Source of the DNA: Bacillus sp. MM2020_1
GTDB lineage: Bacteria > Bacillota > Bacilli > Bacillales > Cytobacillaceae
DNA length: 64,000 nucleotides
Assembly: GCA_011250595.1 (NCBI GenBank)
Contig: JAANMP010000008.1
Location: 62,001 to 126,000, forward strand
Reading direction: 5' to 3'
How positions within the stretch are numbered: the stretch's first letter is position 1; each line of letters starts with the position of its first letter. A program made the position numbers and the translations under genes. The notes under the pieces are model-generated. The model searched no databases. It had not been told where the DNA came from and saw nothing but the letters and a program-made list of their open reading frames with translations. Below, one piece after another: positions 23,865-34,852 of this stretch.

Positions 23865-25178
23865 TTATGCAGTTTTCCGCTTATCTGAGGATTCATTCTC
23901 CTCAAGCATATTTTCCGTGATTGGTTCTTTACCGGGTAATATGAGATTTAAGAGAACCCCGCAAATGGCTGCCAAAGCCATACCTTGGATTTGTAATGAT
24001 TCCGATACCTTGATCACAGCACCGCCGATTCCAATCACCAGGATGACGGAAGAAATGACAAGGTTGCGTTTGTTTCCAAAATCAATTTTGCTATCAACCA
24101 GCATTCGCAAACCGGAAGAAGCTATTATTCCGAAAAGCAGAATCGAAACACCGCCCATAACTGGGGTTGGGATAGTCCCAATCAAGGCTGTAATTTTTCC
24201 AATAAAACCAAAGATAATCGCGAAGACCGCTGCACCGGCAATGACATACACACTGTATACTCGAGTTATGGCAAGGACACCGATGTTTTCACCATACGTT
24301 GTTTTCGGTGGACCCCCAAGCAACGAAGAAATAATTGTTGCTGTTCCATCCCCTAATATCGACCGATGCAAGCCTGGTTCCTTAATATAATCACGGCCAA
24401 CTACTTTACTAAGCACCAGTTGGTGTCCGATATGTTCTGATAAAGTTACGATTGCTACCGGGACCATTAACAGGGCCAAGTCCCACGTGAATTTCACTTT
24501 ATAACTTACGAATGGAATAATAAATTCAGGCATTTCAAACCACTTCGCATCTAGGACTGGTTTAAAATCGACGACCCCAACCGCTAACGCGTAGATATAT
24601 CCAACAATAATTCCTGCTAAGATAGGAATCATGCTTAACATTTTTTTTGCATAGATTGAAAAGATAATGGTTGCTATTAAGGTGACAAGTGCGACAGAGA
24701 AATGAAGCATGCTATACTTTCCACTTGCAGGATTATTCATCGCCATATTAACAGCAGTTCCTGATAGTGCTAATCCGATAACAATGATAACTGGTCCTAC
24801 CACAATTGGCGGAAGCAGGTTCATGATCCAGCGATGACCCGCCTTGCTGATTACAAGGGCAACTATTCCATAAACAAGTCCCGCAAGGAACGTACCTACC
24901 ATGGCACCGCCAGGTCCTCCTGCTGCTTTTGCAGCAATAACCGGGCCGATAAAGGCAAAGGATGAGCCCAAGTAGGCTGGTACTTGGAATTTTGTTATTA
25001 AGAGAAACGCCAATGTGCCAAGTCCGCTTGAGATAAGGGCAATCGATGGGCTTAACCCCACAAGGTAAGGGACAAGAATGGTTGCTCCAAACATAGCGAA
25101 TAAGTGCTGTAAGCTTAAGGTAATCCATTGAAAGGGTTTAGGAATCTCTTTTACGTCTAAGATAGGTTTACTGTTCAT
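23865..25178 (-). CDS. pyrP: PyrP, uracil permease
   Basis: Uracil:proton symporter of the NCS2/NAT family in the plasma membrane. 437 residues with about 12-14 hydrophobic helices. The family signature region SEHIGHQLVLSKVVG (about 245) and the helix-10 segment GGPPKTTYGENIGV (about 290) with the conserved Glu are present. The ATG at 25178 is chosen because GGGGGA precedes it and homologues start here; an upstream open stretch lacks a Shine-Dalgarno. It lies between two PyrR attenuators. Confidence 0.95.
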   Translation of the reverse strand: MNSKPILDVKEIPKPFQWITLSLQHLFAMFGATILVPYLVGLSPSIALISSGLGTLAFLLITKFQVPAYLGSSFAFIGPVIAAKAAGGPGGAMVGTFLAGLVYGIVALVISKAGHRWIMNLLPPIVVGPVIIVIGLALSGTAVNMAMNNPASGKYSMLHFSVALVTLIATIIFSIYAKKMLSMIPILAGIIVGYIYALAVGVVDFKPVLDAKWFEMPEFIIPFVSYKVKFTWDLALLMVPVAIVTLSEHIGHQLVLSKVVGRDYIKEPGLHRSILGDGTATIISSLLGGPPKTTYGENIGVLAITRVYSVYVIAGAAVFAIIFGFIGKITALIGTIPTPVMGGVSILLFGIIASSGLRMLVDSKIDFGNKRNLVISSVILVIGIGGAVIKVSESLQIQGMALAAICGVLLNLILPGKEPITENMLEENESSDKRKTA

Positions 25179-25232
25179 TATGATTTCCCCCATTTTTAAT
25201 ATTGACTTTTCTTTAATATCTCTTTTTTTCAT

Positions 25233-25352
25233 AAAAAAACCCTCTTTGTCCGAGAAGGTACAAAGAGGGTATGGACATGCCTAAATAAAGATTCATTTCG
25301 GCACAATCCCCTTTGTCAGCCTCACTGGACTACATTTAAAAGGGCCTGCTAT
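25233..25352 (-). promoter_or_regulatory. PyrR-dependent attenuator in the pyrR-pyrP gap
   Basis: PyrR binding loop AGTCCAGTGAGGCT (25318-25331) is an exact match to ARUCCNGNGAGGYU. The terminator (ACCCTCTTTG...CAAAGAGGGT with T7) lies at 25233-25270. An ACAAAGGGG stretch just after the binding loop can pair with the terminator's 5' arm as antiterminator. Confidence 0.92.
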
Positions 25353-26048
<696 letters not shown>

Positions 26049-26054
26049 AAAATT

Positions 26055-26083
26055 ATCTTACTTTAAATAAACGACTGTGTCAA
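26055..26083 (-). promoter_or_regulatory. Sigma-A promoter of the pyr operon
   Basis: TTGACA at 26078-26083, 17-base spacer, TAAGAT at 26055-26060 on the minus strand. The -35 box overlaps the ylyB stop codon. The predicted start near 26048 leaves a leader of about 150 bases carrying the first attenuator. Confidence 0.85.
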
Positions 26084-26991
26084 CGATTATTTCGAAGCTG
26101 TGTAAGCAGCATTTCAATATCTTCAGGAAGCGGTGCTTCAAATTCTAAATATTCGTTTGTTCTCGGGTGGTTAAAGCCAAGCACTCCTGCATGTAATGCT
26201 TGTCCTTCAATTTCCAGCGTTTTTTTCGGTCCATATTTTGGATCTCCAGCAAGCGGATAGCCAATATATTTCATATGAACACGAATTTGGTGCGTTCGTC
26301 CAGTTTCTAATTGACACTCAACAAACGTAAAATCTTTAAACCGTTCAATCACATGGAAATGCGTTACAGCATGCTTCCCATGGTCAACAACTGTCATGCT
26401 TTGGCGGTCTTTTGTATCCCGGCCAAGCGGGGCATCCACCGTTCCAAAGTCATGGGGAATGACACCATGAACAATCGCTTTATATTTACGGGTGACCGTT
26501 TTAGCCACTAATTGATTGACAAGGCTTTCGTGGGCCATATCATTTTTGGCCACCATCAAAAGTCCAGTTGTATCCTTATCAATCCGGTGAACAATCCCTG
26601 GTCTTAATACACCATTAATACCCGATAAATCCTTACAGTGGTACATTAAACCATTGACTAATGTCCCTGAGATATGCCCGGGAGCAGGATGAACGACCAT
26701 TCCCCTTGGCTTATTTACAACCAAGACATCTTTATCTTCATAATAAATTTCTAAGTTTAGATCTTCAGGTAAAACATCTAGTTCTTCTGGGTCTGGAATG
26801 GTGATCACAATTTGATCATTTGTACTGCATTTATAATTGGTTTTAATCTGCTGCCCATTCACAAGGATATTACCATCTTTTATCCATTGCTGTACTTGTG
26901 TTCGTGACCATTCGGGGTCAAGATTAGAGATCACCTTATCAATCCGATCTCCTTTTTGCTCCTCAAGAATGGTGTGTTCCATTTTCTCCAT
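26080..26991 (-). CDS. ylyB: YlyB, RluD-family 23S rRNA pseudouridine synthase
   Basis: Predicted pseudouridine synthase of the RluA/RluD branch. 303 residues: an N-terminal S4 RNA-binding domain (about 14-75) and a catalytic domain with the signature [15 protein letters not shown], whose Asp is the nucleophile. The ATG at 26991 has AAAGGAG at eight bases. It overlaps lspA by 29 bases. The exact target uridines cannot be told from sequence; E. coli RluD modifies helix 69. Confidence 0.93.
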   Translation of the reverse strand: MEKMEHTILEEQKGDRIDKVISNLDPEWSRTQVQQWIKDGNILVNGQQIKTNYKCSTNDQIVITIPDPEELDVLPEDLNLEIYYEDKDVLVVNKPRGMVVHPAPGHISGTLVNGLMYHCKDLSGINGVLRPGIVHRIDKDTTGLLMVAKNDMAHESLVNQLVAKTVTRKYKAIVHGVIPHDFGTVDAPLGRDTKDRQSMTVVDHGKHAVTHFHVIERFKDFTFVECQLETGRTHQIRVHMKYIGYPLAGDPKYGPKKTLEIEGQALHAGVLGFNHPRTNEYLEFEAPLPEDIEMLLTQLRNNR

Positions 26992-27454
26992 ATGATTTCT
27001 CCTTTGATTCTCTCTCTTCAAGCAACATTTGAATCATTAACATGATAACACCGATCACTAAGGCTGAATCTGCAATATTGAAGACAGGGAAATTATAACC
27101 AAAAACATACGTATGAATGAAGTCGACAACTTCCTTACGAATCACCCGATCAATAAAATTGCCAACTGCACCTCCAAGCATCAGAGCTAACGATACGCCT
27201 AGCATCCATTTACCTTTTACTGCTTTATAAAGATAATACATAATTGCGACGATAACGATCACAGTAATTACATAAAACAGCCACATTTGACCTTGCAAAA
27301 TCCCCCATGCTGCTCCACGATTTCGGTGTGAAGTAATATAGAAAATGTTATCAATGACGGCAATACTTTCTCCTAGATACATGTTACTTACAATTAACCA
27401 TTTCGTAATTTGATCTAATAAAATAACTAAAAGAGCGATTAAGTAATAAAACAC
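26963..27454 (-). CDS. lspA: LspA, lipoprotein signal peptidase II
   Basis: Membrane aspartyl protease that removes signal peptides from lipidated prolipoproteins. About 163 residues with four transmembrane helices. The catalytic aspartates are in GNFIDR and FNIADS, and the conserved N-terminal motif DQITKW is present. The start is taken as GTG at 27454 because a perfect GGAGGT sits eight bases before it. An ATG at 27472 lies in front of that Shine-Dalgarno and adds six residues absent from homologues. Confidence 0.93.
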   Translation of the reverse strand: MFYYLIALLVILLDQITKWLIVSNMYLGESIAVIDNIFYITSHRNRGAAWGILQGQMWLFYVITVIVIVAIMYYLYKAVKGKWMLGVSLALMLGGAVGNFIDRVIRKEVVDFIHTYVFGYNFPVFNIADSALVIGVIMLMIQMLLEERESKEKSYGENGTHHS

Positions 27455-27561
27455 TAAGAAATACCTCCACATAACCTGGACTTACCATTCCAGGCGCTTT
27501 TACTTTTCATACTTCTTAAGCATTTTAGCATACTTTTTCGCTAAACGAAAATGGTACTTGA

Positions 27562-27855
27562 TTAAAAAGAATGGTAAATCGTTTTTTTGAAGTAACTCTC
27601 CAAATACTCTGAATCTTTTTGTGATTTTAATGTTGGAATCATGTTTAATAAATCATTGGATAAAAATTCACCGGAAATTTCACATAGACCATAATTTCCA
27701 TTTTCTAATTTTTGAATGGCAGTCATAATATCTGACAATTCTTCCTCCAAAATGGTTGTTAACCATTCTTGGGATTGTTTATTTTTTAATGAATCTTCAA
27801 TTTCTTCTTTCGTTTGACGGAGTTCCAAGAACAGCTTTTCCTGCGTGGCATTCAT
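27562..27855 (-). CDS. ylyA: YlyA, small DksA/TraR-like protein without a zinc finger
   Basis: 97-residue protein in the lspA-ileS position where B. subtilis has ylyA, a DksA/TraR-type protein that in B. subtilis has been linked to sigma-G-dependent expression. The N-terminal two-thirds is a charged helical region (about 1-55) resembling the DksA coiled-coil arm. The segment ENGNYGLCEISGEFL is the remnant of the C4 zinc-finger region, but only one cysteine (about residue 57) remains, so no zinc site is possible. It has its own gap on both sides. Function is not established. Confidence 0.75.
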   Translation of the reverse strand: MNATQEKLFLELRQTKEEIEDSLKNKQSQEWLTTILEEELSDIMTAIQKLENGNYGLCEISGEFLSNDLLNMIPTLKSQKDSEYLESYFKKTIYHSF

Positions 27856-27960
27856 AGTTGCTACCTCCGTTAATCATTTGTCTTATTATTTCCGTGACCT
27901 ATTACTTAACACGGAAAAACATTTAACAACTACTACAACAATTAACGGAGAAGGAAAAAA

Positions 27961-27996
27961 TTAAAAGCCCCATGCAAAATGCACAGGGCTTATGAT
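27961..27996 (-). terminator. Terminator after ileS
   Basis: 12-bp stem AAGCCCTGTGCA / TGCATGGGGCTT with two G-U pairs in RNA, a TTT loop and a downstream TTTTAATTTTTT tract on the minus strand. Confidence 0.85.
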
Positions 27997-27997
27997 T

Positions 27998-30763
27998 TTA
28001 ATTATGGGTGTAGTTAGCTTTCACTACTTCGGCACAACGTGGGCAAAGTGTTGGATGTTCTGAATCTTGACCAACATCTGGTGTAACAATCCAGCAACGC
28101 TCACATGTTTCACCTTCAGCTTTTGTAATAACAATCGCTGCTGTTTCTAATTTCAGCGCATTTTCAGGTGCTTCCTCATAGTTACCTGCTACTTCGAAGC
28201 CTGAGATGATAAACAGTTGCTTCATATTTTCATCAATCGAATCTAAAAGTGCTCTCGATTTTTCATTAACATACAGGGTTACTTTTGCAGTTAATGATTT
28301 TCCGATCACCTTTTGATTCCGGGCTTCTTCAAGTGCTTTTAAAACATCATCACGCAGATGCATAAATTCAGTCCACTTATCTTCCAAAGCTTTTGCATTC
28401 GTTAATTCCTGATACTCCGGAAGGTCTGTCAATTGAACACTTTCTTCGGTAACGGATGGGATGTACTTCCACACTTCATCAGCGGTGTGAGATAGAATAG
28501 GCGAAACCAACTTCGTTAAAGCAAGAAGTGATTCATATAAAACAGTCTGGATTGCACGTCGTTCATGATTATCAGTTGCCTCAATATAAAGGACATCTTT
28601 TGCAAAGTCAAGATAGAATGAACTTAGATCAAGGGTACAAAAATTATTAATAGCATGATAAATGCCTGCAAATTCATAGTTATCGTAGGCATTACGCACA
28701 TTTCTGATCAGCTTGTTTAATTTGACCATCATAAACTGATCGACTTCCCTTAAATTTTCATAAGGAACTTTATCACTAGGGGTAAAGTCTGCTAAATTTC
28801 CCAATAAGAAGCGGAACGTGTTACGGATTTTCCTGTAAACTTCAGCCACCTGTTTTAAAATCGGATCGGAAACACGAACATCCGCTTGATAATCTACAGA
28901 GGCAACCCAAAGTCGTAAAATGTCTGCGCCCAACTGATTCATTACCTTCGCCGGTACAACCACATTTCCTATTGATTTACTCATCTTTCTTCCTTCACCA
29001 TCAAGTGCAAAGCCGTGGCTTAATACTCCTTTATATGGTGCTTCACCTGTAACAGCGACAGCAGTTGATAATGACGAGTTAAACCAGCCACGATACTGGT
29101 CAGATCCCTCAAGATATAAGTCAGCAGGACGGACTAAATCATCTCTTTCAAGTAAGACCGCTTGATGGGAGGAACCTGAATCAAACCACACGTCCATGAT
29201 ATCCGTTTCCTTTGTAAATGTTCCGTTTGGACTTCCTGGATGTGTAAAGCCCTCCGGAAGTAGATCTTTTGCCTCACGTTCAAACCAAATATTCGAACCA
29301 TTCTCTCGGAATAAGTCAGATACATGATTGATCGTTTCATCCGTAATAATTTCTTCCCCATTTTCTGCGTAGAAAACAGGAATAGGTACTCCCCAGACAC
29401 GTTGACGTGAAATACACCAGTCCCCACGGTCACGAACCATATTAAATAGCCGTGTTTCGCCCCAAGCTGGTACCCATTTGGTTTCCTTCACAGCTTCGAG
29501 TAATTCATTGCGGAAATCCTTAATAGACGCAAACCACTGTGCTGTAGCACGGTAGATTACCGGCTTCTTCGTTCTCCAGTCATGCGGATAAGAGTGAGTA
29601 ATAAACGAAAGTTTTAGTAATGCACCTGCATCTTCTAGAGCTTGTGTAATAGGTTTATTCGCAGTATCGTAAAATAATCCTTCAAAGCCTGGTGCTTCAG
29701 CTGTCATTACACCTTTATCATCGACAGGACATAATACGTCTAAGCCGTATTTTTGACCAACATAGAAGTCATCTTCCCCGTGACCCGGTGCTGTATGAAC
29801 ACATCCCGTACCGGCATCAGTTGTTACATGTTCTCCCAACATAACCAATGAATCACGATCATATAGAGGATGACTCGCTAAAATATTCTCTAATTGATTA
29901 CCCTTTAATTTATTAACAACCGTTGCATCTTCCCAGCCAATTTCCTTCGAAACAGATTCAAGAAGTGCTTCTGCAACAAGATATTTGTTCCCATTCACAG
30001 AAACCACAACATATGTTAAATCAGGGTGAACGGAAATCCCTAAGTTTGCTGGAATGGTCCATGGTGTTGTTGTCCAGATAATAATTTGGGTATCAGCTTC
30101 TAAAACACCTTTTCCATCTTTCACCTTAAAGCCAACATAAATAGATGCGGACTTTTTGTCTTGATATTCGATTTCAGCTTCAGCAAGTGCTGATTCACTT
30201 GACGGTGACCAATAGACAGGCTTAAGACCTTTATAAATATACCCTTTTTTGGCCATTTCACCGAAAACCTTAATTTGTTGTGCTTCATATGCCGGCTTAA
30301 GCGTAATATACGGATTTTCCCAGTCACCACGGACACCAAGACGTTTAAATTGTTCACGTTGATTATCAATTTGCTCAAGGGCGTATTTCGTACAAAGCTG
30401 ACGGAATTCTGCAACCGTCATTTCCTTGCGTTTTACTCCCTTATTAGTTAAAGCTTGCTCAATCGGAAGGCCATGTGTATCCCAGCCTGGTACGTATGGT
30501 GCATGATAACCGCTCATTGATTTATAACGGACAATCATATCCTTTAAGATTTTATTAAGGGCATGCCCCATATGGATATCACCATTGGCATACGGAGGAC
30601 CATCATGTAAAACAAACATCGGACGCCCTTTGGTTCGCTCCTGAACCTTTTGATAAATATTCATCTCTTCCCATTTTGCCTGAATCTCAGGTTCTCTTTG
30701 TGGAAGATTACCACGCATTGGAAATTCTGTTTGTGGCATTAACAACGTATTTTTATATTCCAT
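27998..30763 (-). CDS. ileS: IleS, isoleucyl-tRNA synthetase
   Basis: Charges tRNA-Ile and edits valine. 921 residues, type-1 (eubacterial) form. The HIGH-type motif is HMGH (64-67), the KMSKS motif KMSKSIGN is near residue 595, the CP1 editing domain lies between (about 190-390), and the C-terminus has a zinc-binding set CERCW...CPRC. It stands alone between a T-box leader and a terminator. Confidence 0.97.
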   Translation of the reverse strand: MEYKNTLLMPQTEFPMRGNLPQREPEIQAKWEEMNIYQKVQERTKGRPMFVLHDGPPYANGDIHMGHALNKILKDMIVRYKSMSGYHAPYVPGWDTHGLPIEQALTNKGVKRKEMTVAEFRQLCTKYALEQIDNQREQFKRLGVRGDWENPYITLKPAYEAQQIKVFGEMAKKGYIYKGLKPVYWSPSSESALAEAEIEYQDKKSASIYVGFKVKDGKGVLEADTQIIIWTTTPWTIPANLGISVHPDLTYVVVSVNGNKYLVAEALLESVSKEIGWEDATVVNKLKGNQLENILASHPLYDRDSLVMLGEHVTTDAGTGCVHTAPGHGEDDFYVGQKYGLDVLCPVDDKGVMTAEAPGFEGLFYDTANKPITQALEDAGALLKLSFITHSYPHDWRTKKPVIYRATAQWFASIKDFRNELLEAVKETKWVPAWGETRLFNMVRDRGDWCISRQRVWGVPIPVFYAENGEEIITDETINHVSDLFRENGSNIWFEREAKDLLPEGFTHPGSPNGTFTKETDIMDVWFDSGSSHQAVLLERDDLVRPADLYLEGSDQYRGWFNSSLSTAVAVTGEAPYKGVLSHGFALDGEGRKMSKSIGNVVVPAKVMNQLGADILRLWVASVDYQADVRVSDPILKQVAEVYRKIRNTFRFLLGNLADFTPSDKVPYENLREVDQFMMVKLNKLIRNVRNAYDNYEFAGIYHAINNFCTLDLSSFYLDFAKDVLYIEATDNHERRAIQTVLYESLLALTKLVSPILSHTADEVWKYIPSVTEESVQLTDLPEYQELTNAKALEDKWTEFMHLRDDVLKALEEARNQKVIGKSLTAKVTLYVNEKSRALLDSIDENMKQLFIISGFEVAGNYEEAPENALKLETAAIVITKAEGETCERCWIVTPDVGQDSEHPTLCPRCAEVVKANYTHN

Positions 30764-30814
30764 CTCTACTTCCTCCTGTAATCCTCTTCATATAACAGAA
30801 TAGCCTATCGACAA

Positions 30815-31098
30815 ATAAAAAAACCCTCTCATCCCAAAATAGGGACGAGAAGGTTTTATTCCCGCGGTACCACCCTGATAAATAGAACAAAATAATCGTC
30901 CTATCCTCTTAAAGATTCGTAACGTGAATAACTCGCCTAAGCCTACTTTTCCTTTAGAAGGAGGTTCGACTGCGGAACTCGAGGGTGATTTTCCAATTTT
31001 CCAACTTTACCGGGCTTCCACCACCCCCGACTCGCTTTATAAAGCCTTAGAAAATTGTACTGTCCCTTTCATCGTCATTGACTATTCTTTATAACTGT
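30815..31098 (-). promoter_or_regulatory. T-box riboswitch (isoleucine) upstream of ileS
   Basis: The roughly 280-base leader fills the ileS-divIVA gap. It contains the T-box motif AGGGTGGTACCGCG (30863-30876) with the UGGU that pairs the tRNA acceptor end, and a factor-independent terminator (30815-30857, arms AACCTTCTCGTCCC / GGGATGAGAGGGTT, T7). The codon ATC at 30987-30989 in the 3' side of Stem I is the probable isoleucine specifier. Uncharged tRNA-Ile would favour the antiterminator. Confidence 0.95.
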
Positions 31099-31104
31099 TA
31101 AGAA

Positions 31105-31134
31105 ATTATATGCTAAAAAAACGTATTTCGTCAA
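31105..31134 (-). promoter_or_regulatory. Sigma-A promoter of ileS
   Basis: TTGACG at 31129-31134, 18-base spacer with a T7 run, TATAAT at 31105-31110 on the minus strand. The -35 box overlaps the divIVA stop. Confidence 0.85.
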
Positions 31135-31646
31135 GCTAATGAATCTTCTTCTTGATGAACTTTTAACTCAGTCGCATCTAGCTCATACTCTAATAAATGA
31201 TCCCAATCATCCGTATTCAACATATCCAACTGCGCTTCGATTAACATTTTAAAACGGGTTCGGAATACTTTTGATTGCTTTTTTAAATCCTCAATTTCCA
31301 GAGCAATTTTCCTTGCCTTTGAGAGGGATTCATTGACAATTCGGTCCGCATTTTTCTCTGCTTCCTTAATGATCAGCTTTGCTTCCTTTGAGGCATTACG
31401 TTTTACATCTTCCCCAGCTTCTTGAGCAATGATAATTGATTTATTCAGAGTATCCTCAATTGTGACAAAATGAGAAAGGCGCTCATTCATATCGTTCAAG
31501 CGCTCTTCCATTTCTTTTTTCTCTCTGAGCACTAATTCATAATCTTTGATGACTTGATCAAGAAATTCGTTCACTTCATCTTCATCATATCCTCTAAAAC
31601 CCTTATTAAACTCTTTATTGTGAATATCCAACGGTGTTAACGGCAT
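31131..31646 (-). CDS. divIVA: DivIVA, polar/septal membrane-curvature protein
   Basis: Coiled-coil protein that assembles at negatively curved membrane at poles and septa, placing MinCD and, in sporulation, RacA-bound origins. 171 residues. The N-terminal lipid-binding domain MPLTPLDIHNKEF with the conserved FRGYDEDEVNEFLD segment is followed by long coiled-coils (about 35-65 and 75-140). The ATG at 31646 has GGAGGTGG before it; an in-frame codon 15 bases upstream is not used in homologues. A sigma-H-like promoter is visible upstream. Confidence 0.96.
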   Translation of the reverse strand: MPLTPLDIHNKEFNKGFRGYDEDEVNEFLDQVIKDYELVLREKKEMEERLNDMNERLSHFVTIEDTLNKSIIIAQEAGEDVKRNASKEAKLIIKEAEKNADRIVNESLSKARKIALEIEDLKKQSKVFRTRFKMLIEAQLDMLNTDDWDHLLEYELDATELKVHQEEDSLA

Positions 31647-31690
31647 TGATGCCACCTCCATAAAATCTCTGATTCTATATGTATAAGCAA

Positions 31691-31720
31691 ATATTCGACA
31701 GCATTCTTCGAATTTCCTTC
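31691..31720 (-). promoter_or_regulatory. Candidate sigma-H promoter (with Spo0A box) of divIVA
   Basis: GAAGGAAAT (31712-31720), 12-base spacer, GTCGAATAT (31691-31699). This fits the sigma-H consensus RnAGGAwWW-N11-12-RnnGAATww at every defined base. A perfect 0A box TGTCGAA (31694-31700) overlaps the -10 element. Confidence 0.55.
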
Positions 31721-31733
31721 TTTACTTATGTAG

Positions 31734-32507
31734 TTATTTTTGTTTTCCGACATTAATTCGCCATTTTTCTTTTTTTGTTTTCCCTTCAATGGCGAGAACT
31801 TTTGCTCTTCCATAACCTCTTACCGAAAGCATATCACCGACTCCACATTCAAATGAAGGGTTTTCGGTTAATGTCCAATTTACTTTTACAAGCCCTTGTT
31901 GAATAAAAAGCTGTGATTTTTGCCGTGATACATGATATATACCTGAAATAACCGTATCAAGTCGTAAGGAAGATACTGTTAAATCACTCTCCATCAATAA
32001 TTCTTTGGTTGGAATTGCATTCTCTATATCCGTTTCAATCAGTTTTACCCCTGCCCTGCCAATTGTTTCGACATTGCTTTTAATATAATCACTTATTTCT
32101 TTCGCAGCGAAAAATTGGCATTTACCATCTTTTGTAAGGATATCACCGAATTTCCCCCGCTTTAGCCCCAAGGACATGAGCGTGCCCAAGACCTGTCGAT
32201 GTTCAATAGTGACGAACTTGGCGGGATATTGGATTTCAAAAAGACTGATTTGAAATTCATCTTCAGTAACGGGTAAATAATCTGGAAAGATTAGGGCTCT
32301 TTTTCGTTCAACATCAGGGGTACCGCCAAAAAGTTTATAGTTTACATCAGCATGTTCACCAATTAACATTTTTAGGATATGCTGCTCCCTTGGATCAAGA
32401 AAATCTGTTAACTTTGGAGAATAGTTTGTCTCGACATAATCCTTCCAATTTAACACCTGGTCAATATAATCTCGTTCTTCCGGACGAAAGTGCTGATATA
32501 TGTTCAT
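31734..32507 (-). CDS. ylmH: YlmH, S4-domain RNA-binding protein
   Basis: 257 residues, the same length as the B. subtilis protein. An N-terminal ribosome-binding-like region is followed by a C-terminal S4 RNA-binding domain (about 180-245; VSRQKSQLFIQQGLVKVNW). Established work reports that YlmH binds stalled 50S subunits and can serve in ribosome-associated quality control alongside RqcH, whose gene is also in this window. It is placed between ylmG and divIVA as in other Bacillus, so its expression is tied to division genes. Confidence 0.93.
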   Translation of the reverse strand: MNIYQHFRPEERDYIDQVLNWKDYVETNYSPKLTDFLDPREQHILKMLIGEHADVNYKLFGGTPDVERKRALIFPDYLPVTEDEFQISLFEIQYPAKFVTIEHRQVLGTLMSLGLKRGKFGDILTKDGKCQFFAAKEISDYIKSNVETIGRAGVKLIETDIENAIPTKELLMESDLTVSSLRLDTVISGIYHVSRQKSQLFIQQGLVKVNWTLTENPSFECGVGDMLSVRGYGRAKVLAIEGKTKKEKWRINVGKQK

Positions 32508-32537
32508 TTTTCATTACACAACCTAGACTCAATATTC

Positions 32538-32801
32538 TTAAGCTAGCCAGCCATATATGCTGTTTAACCCACTACTAGCGAAATTTAAAACAAGAAATGC
32601 AACAATGGGCGAAATATCCATCATCCCAATCGGAGGGATGATTTTTCTAAATGGCTCTAAATATGGTTCACAAATCTTCGCTAGAAATTGACCAATCGCT
32701 GACTCTCGAGCATTAGGAAACCAAGACATTAAAATATAAATAATTAAAGCCCACGAATAATAATAAATTACCTTACCAAGTATCACAAAAATTAATTCCA
32801 T
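32538..32801 (-). CDS. ylmG: YlmG, YggT-family membrane protein
   Basis: 87-residue membrane protein with two hydrophobic helices (about 5-25 and 60-82) separated by the YggT signature [14 protein letters not shown]. Homologues in bacteria and plastids are linked to division or nucleoid placement, but the biochemical role is unknown. It lies six bases after sepF, in the usual sepF-ylmG-ylmH order. Confidence 0.92.
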   Translation of the reverse strand: MELIFVILGKVIYYYSWALIIYILMSWFPNARESAIGQFLAKICEPYLEPFRKIIPPIGMMDISPIVAFLVLNFASSGLNSIYGWLA

Positions 32802-32807
32802 TAGGAT

Positions 32808-33269
32808 TTACCACCTCGTATTTTGATTATCAAAATCAGGAATCAAATCGGATATATTTCCTGATACCTCAACATTATCAGGTGTACATAAAAATATACT
32901 TAAACCAATTTTTTGAATGTCTCCCCCGAGTGCATATACAACACCACTTAGAAAGTCCACAATTTGCCTTCCTTGTTCACTATCAATTCGCTGCAGGTTT
33001 ACTACAACTGCACGGCGATTTTTTAAATGGTCAGCAATATCAGTGGACTCAGAATATGTTCGTGGTTCGACTAATATGACCTTTGACGACTTTGAAGAGC
33101 TGGGCATTTTTTGGACACTTTGTAAGCTAACCACATTTTGATTTTTTACCACTGGCTGCAGCTTTTGTTTAACAGGTGCTAGCTCAGCTGTTTGTGCATA
33201 ATCTTCATTATTATCATCATATTCCTCATCCAAAAAGAAAAAGGTTTTTAATTTTGATTTAATCGTCAT
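32808..33269 (-). CDS. sepF: SepF, cell division protein and FtsZ-ring membrane anchor
   Basis: Ring-forming FtsZ-bundling protein that tethers the Z-ring and shapes the septum. 153 residues: an N-terminal amphipathic membrane helix ([13 protein letters not shown]), a variable acidic linker, and the conserved core from about residue 60 ([36 protein letters not shown]). Acts with ftsA and ftsZ encoded further on. It starts shortly after ylmE. Confidence 0.95.
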   Translation of the reverse strand: MTIKSKLKTFFFLDEEYDDNNEDYAQTAELAPVKQKLQPVVKNQNVVSLQSVQKMPSSSKSSKVILVEPRTYSESTDIADHLKNRRAVVVNLQRIDSEQGRQIVDFLSGVVYALGGDIQKIGLSIFLCTPDNVEVSGNISDLIPDFDNQNTRW

Positions 33270-33280
33270 TATCTTCTCTC

Positions 33281-33958
33281 CTAACCATCTTCACCAACAA
33301 GCGCTGTACCTATTCTTACCATTGTAGCCCCTTCTTCAATTGCAATGACATAATCATTAGACATGCCCATTGAGAGCTCTGTACACGGGGCGTAATCCAA
33401 ATCTAAGGCCTGAACTTGATCGCGAAGTTCTCTTAATTTCCGAAAACATTCTCGAATTTGTTTTTCATCATTCGTTAAGGGAGCCATTGTCATTAATCCT
33501 TCCACACGAATCTTCTCAAATTTGTGAAGCGATTCTATAAATACTACCGCTTCCCCAGAACTTAAGCCGTGCTTAGATTCCTCCCCGGATACGTTAACTT
33601 GAACCAGGCATTTTACATTTTGCTCTGCTCGTTTATTAATTTCTTCAGCAAGTGAAATCCGGTCCAAGGAATGAATATATTCTACTTTATTAATTATATT
33701 TTTTACTTTACGTGTTTGCAGCGAACCGATATAATGCCAGGTAGGCTTGTCCTTTAGAACTTCCCACTTTTGAAGAAGCCCTTCATCACGATTTTCACCT
33801 AAGTTTGTTATACCTGCCTCTAAAGCTTCACTTGCTCTCTGTGTACTAACATATTTTGTGACGGCTATTACTTTTACTTCTTCAGGGTTACGCTTTGCTC
33901 GAAGGCATGCGTTAATAATTTGATGTTTTATTTGTTCAAAATTTACTTCTACCCTCAT
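33281..33958 (-). CDS. ylmE: YlmE, PLP-binding YggS/PROSC-family protein
   Basis: Pyridoxal-phosphate homeostasis protein with an alanine-racemase-like barrel but no known catalysis. 225 residues. The PLP lysine lies in VIAVTKYVS (about 33), with further conserved segments [23 protein letters not shown] and LSMGMSNDY. The ATG at 33958 overlaps the ylmD TGA (ATGA). A TTG 24 bases upstream is possible but its extension is not conserved. Confidence 0.92.
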   Translation of the reverse strand: MRVEVNFEQIKHQIINACLRAKRNPEEVKVIAVTKYVSTQRASEALEAGITNLGENRDEGLLQKWEVLKDKPTWHYIGSLQTRKVKNIINKVEYIHSLDRISLAEEINKRAEQNVKCLVQVNVSGEESKHGLSSGEAVVFIESLHKFEKIRVEGLMTMAPLTNDEKQIRECFRKLRELRDQVQALDLDYAPCTELSMGMSNDYVIAIEEGATMVRIGTALVGEDG

Positions 33959-34782
33959 AAACGTTTCGTAGTCTCCTTCCAACCAATAAAACTTAACATT
34001 CTTCCTGTCCGACCTTGATCACGACGGTGGGAAAAGAACTCCTCATCACAACTAGAACAAAATCTAGTCATCAGGATATTAGATTCTGGTACACCGGATT
34101 TCATAATAATATGCCGATTTACTTCACGTAAATCTAAAGCATATTGACCATCATTAATTAAATTATAGGGTAATATTTCGACATCTTCTAGTGTATTTTC
34201 AACCATATTTATGACATGCTTATCAACAATATAACATTTTTCACATATCGATGGACCAATTGCGACTAAAATTTGTTGAGGATCGATACCTTCGCGTCTC
34301 CATGCAATGATCATTTCCTTAGCAATCTGACCTACGGTCCCTTTCCAGCCAGCATGAGCAATTCCAATCATCCTTGATTCAGGTGCAATAAAAAAAAGAG
34401 GGACGCAGTCGGCAAAGCACAGCGATAACAGAATGCCCTCCTCATTCGTATAAAAACCATCGGTGTCTTTAATTGAATTTTCATAGGAATGGGACCCTTT
34501 CCCACGATCTGCTTTGGCTATTTTCTTCAGATGAATACCATGTGTTTGTTCTGCCCCCACCCAGGTGTTTAGAGGAAATTCCACCAGATCAGAAACTATA
34601 CTTCTGTTGGAGCAAACAGCACTTAATTCATCTCCAACATGAAAGCCAAGGTTTAAGGTTTCGTAATCCCCTCTGCTCGCCCCTCCATGTTTGGTGGTCA
34701 TTCCGGCAGCCAAACCGGGAAATTGCTTTATCCAGTTTTCTATTGTGAAAAACGACTGATTCTTTAAAACAAAGGGTTCCAT
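33955..34782 (-). CDS. ylmD: YlmD, PgeF/YfiH-family peptidoglycan editing factor
   Basis: 275-residue member of the DUF152 (YfiH/PgeF) family: multi-copper-like zinc enzymes with reported purine-nucleoside or polyphenol activities, and in E. coli a role in keeping wrong amino acids out of peptidoglycan. Metal ligands are visible in [15 protein letters not shown] and [10 protein letters not shown]. The start at 34782 is preferred to an ATG six bases upstream because AGAGGT is then at six bases. It overlaps ylmE by four bases. Confidence 0.92.
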   Translation of the reverse strand: MEPFVLKNQSFFTIENWIKQFPGLAAGMTTKHGGASRGDYETLNLGFHVGDELSAVCSNRSIVSDLVEFPLNTWVGAEQTHGIHLKKIAKADRGKGSHSYENSIKDTDGFYTNEEGILLSLCFADCVPLFFIAPESRMIGIAHAGWKGTVGQIAKEMIIAWRREGIDPQQILVAIGPSICEKCYIVDKHVINMVENTLEDVEILPYNLINDGQYALDLREVNRHIIMKSGVPESNILMTRFCSSCDEEFFSHRRDQGRTGRMLSFIGWKETTKRL

Positions 34783-34808
34783 TCCCATACCTCTTTTGTT
34801 TTTTCTAT

Positions 34809-34837
34809 AGTTTACCATGAAAAGAAAAAATGGTCAC
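34809..34837 (-). promoter_or_regulatory. Possible sigma-A promoter of ylmDEF-ylmGH
   Basis: GTGACC (34832-34837), 17-base spacer ending in an extended TGG, then TAAACT (34809-34814), about 30 bases before ylmD. Each box matches 4 of 6. Confidence 0.45.
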
Positions 34838-34852
34838 CGTTAATAACTAATA

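Noticed and set aside
24748..25128. 126-residue alternative frame inside pyrP
   Set aside because: Same-strand shifted frame of a membrane-protein gene; cysteine-rich, low-complexity translation with no homology sense and no Shine-Dalgarno.
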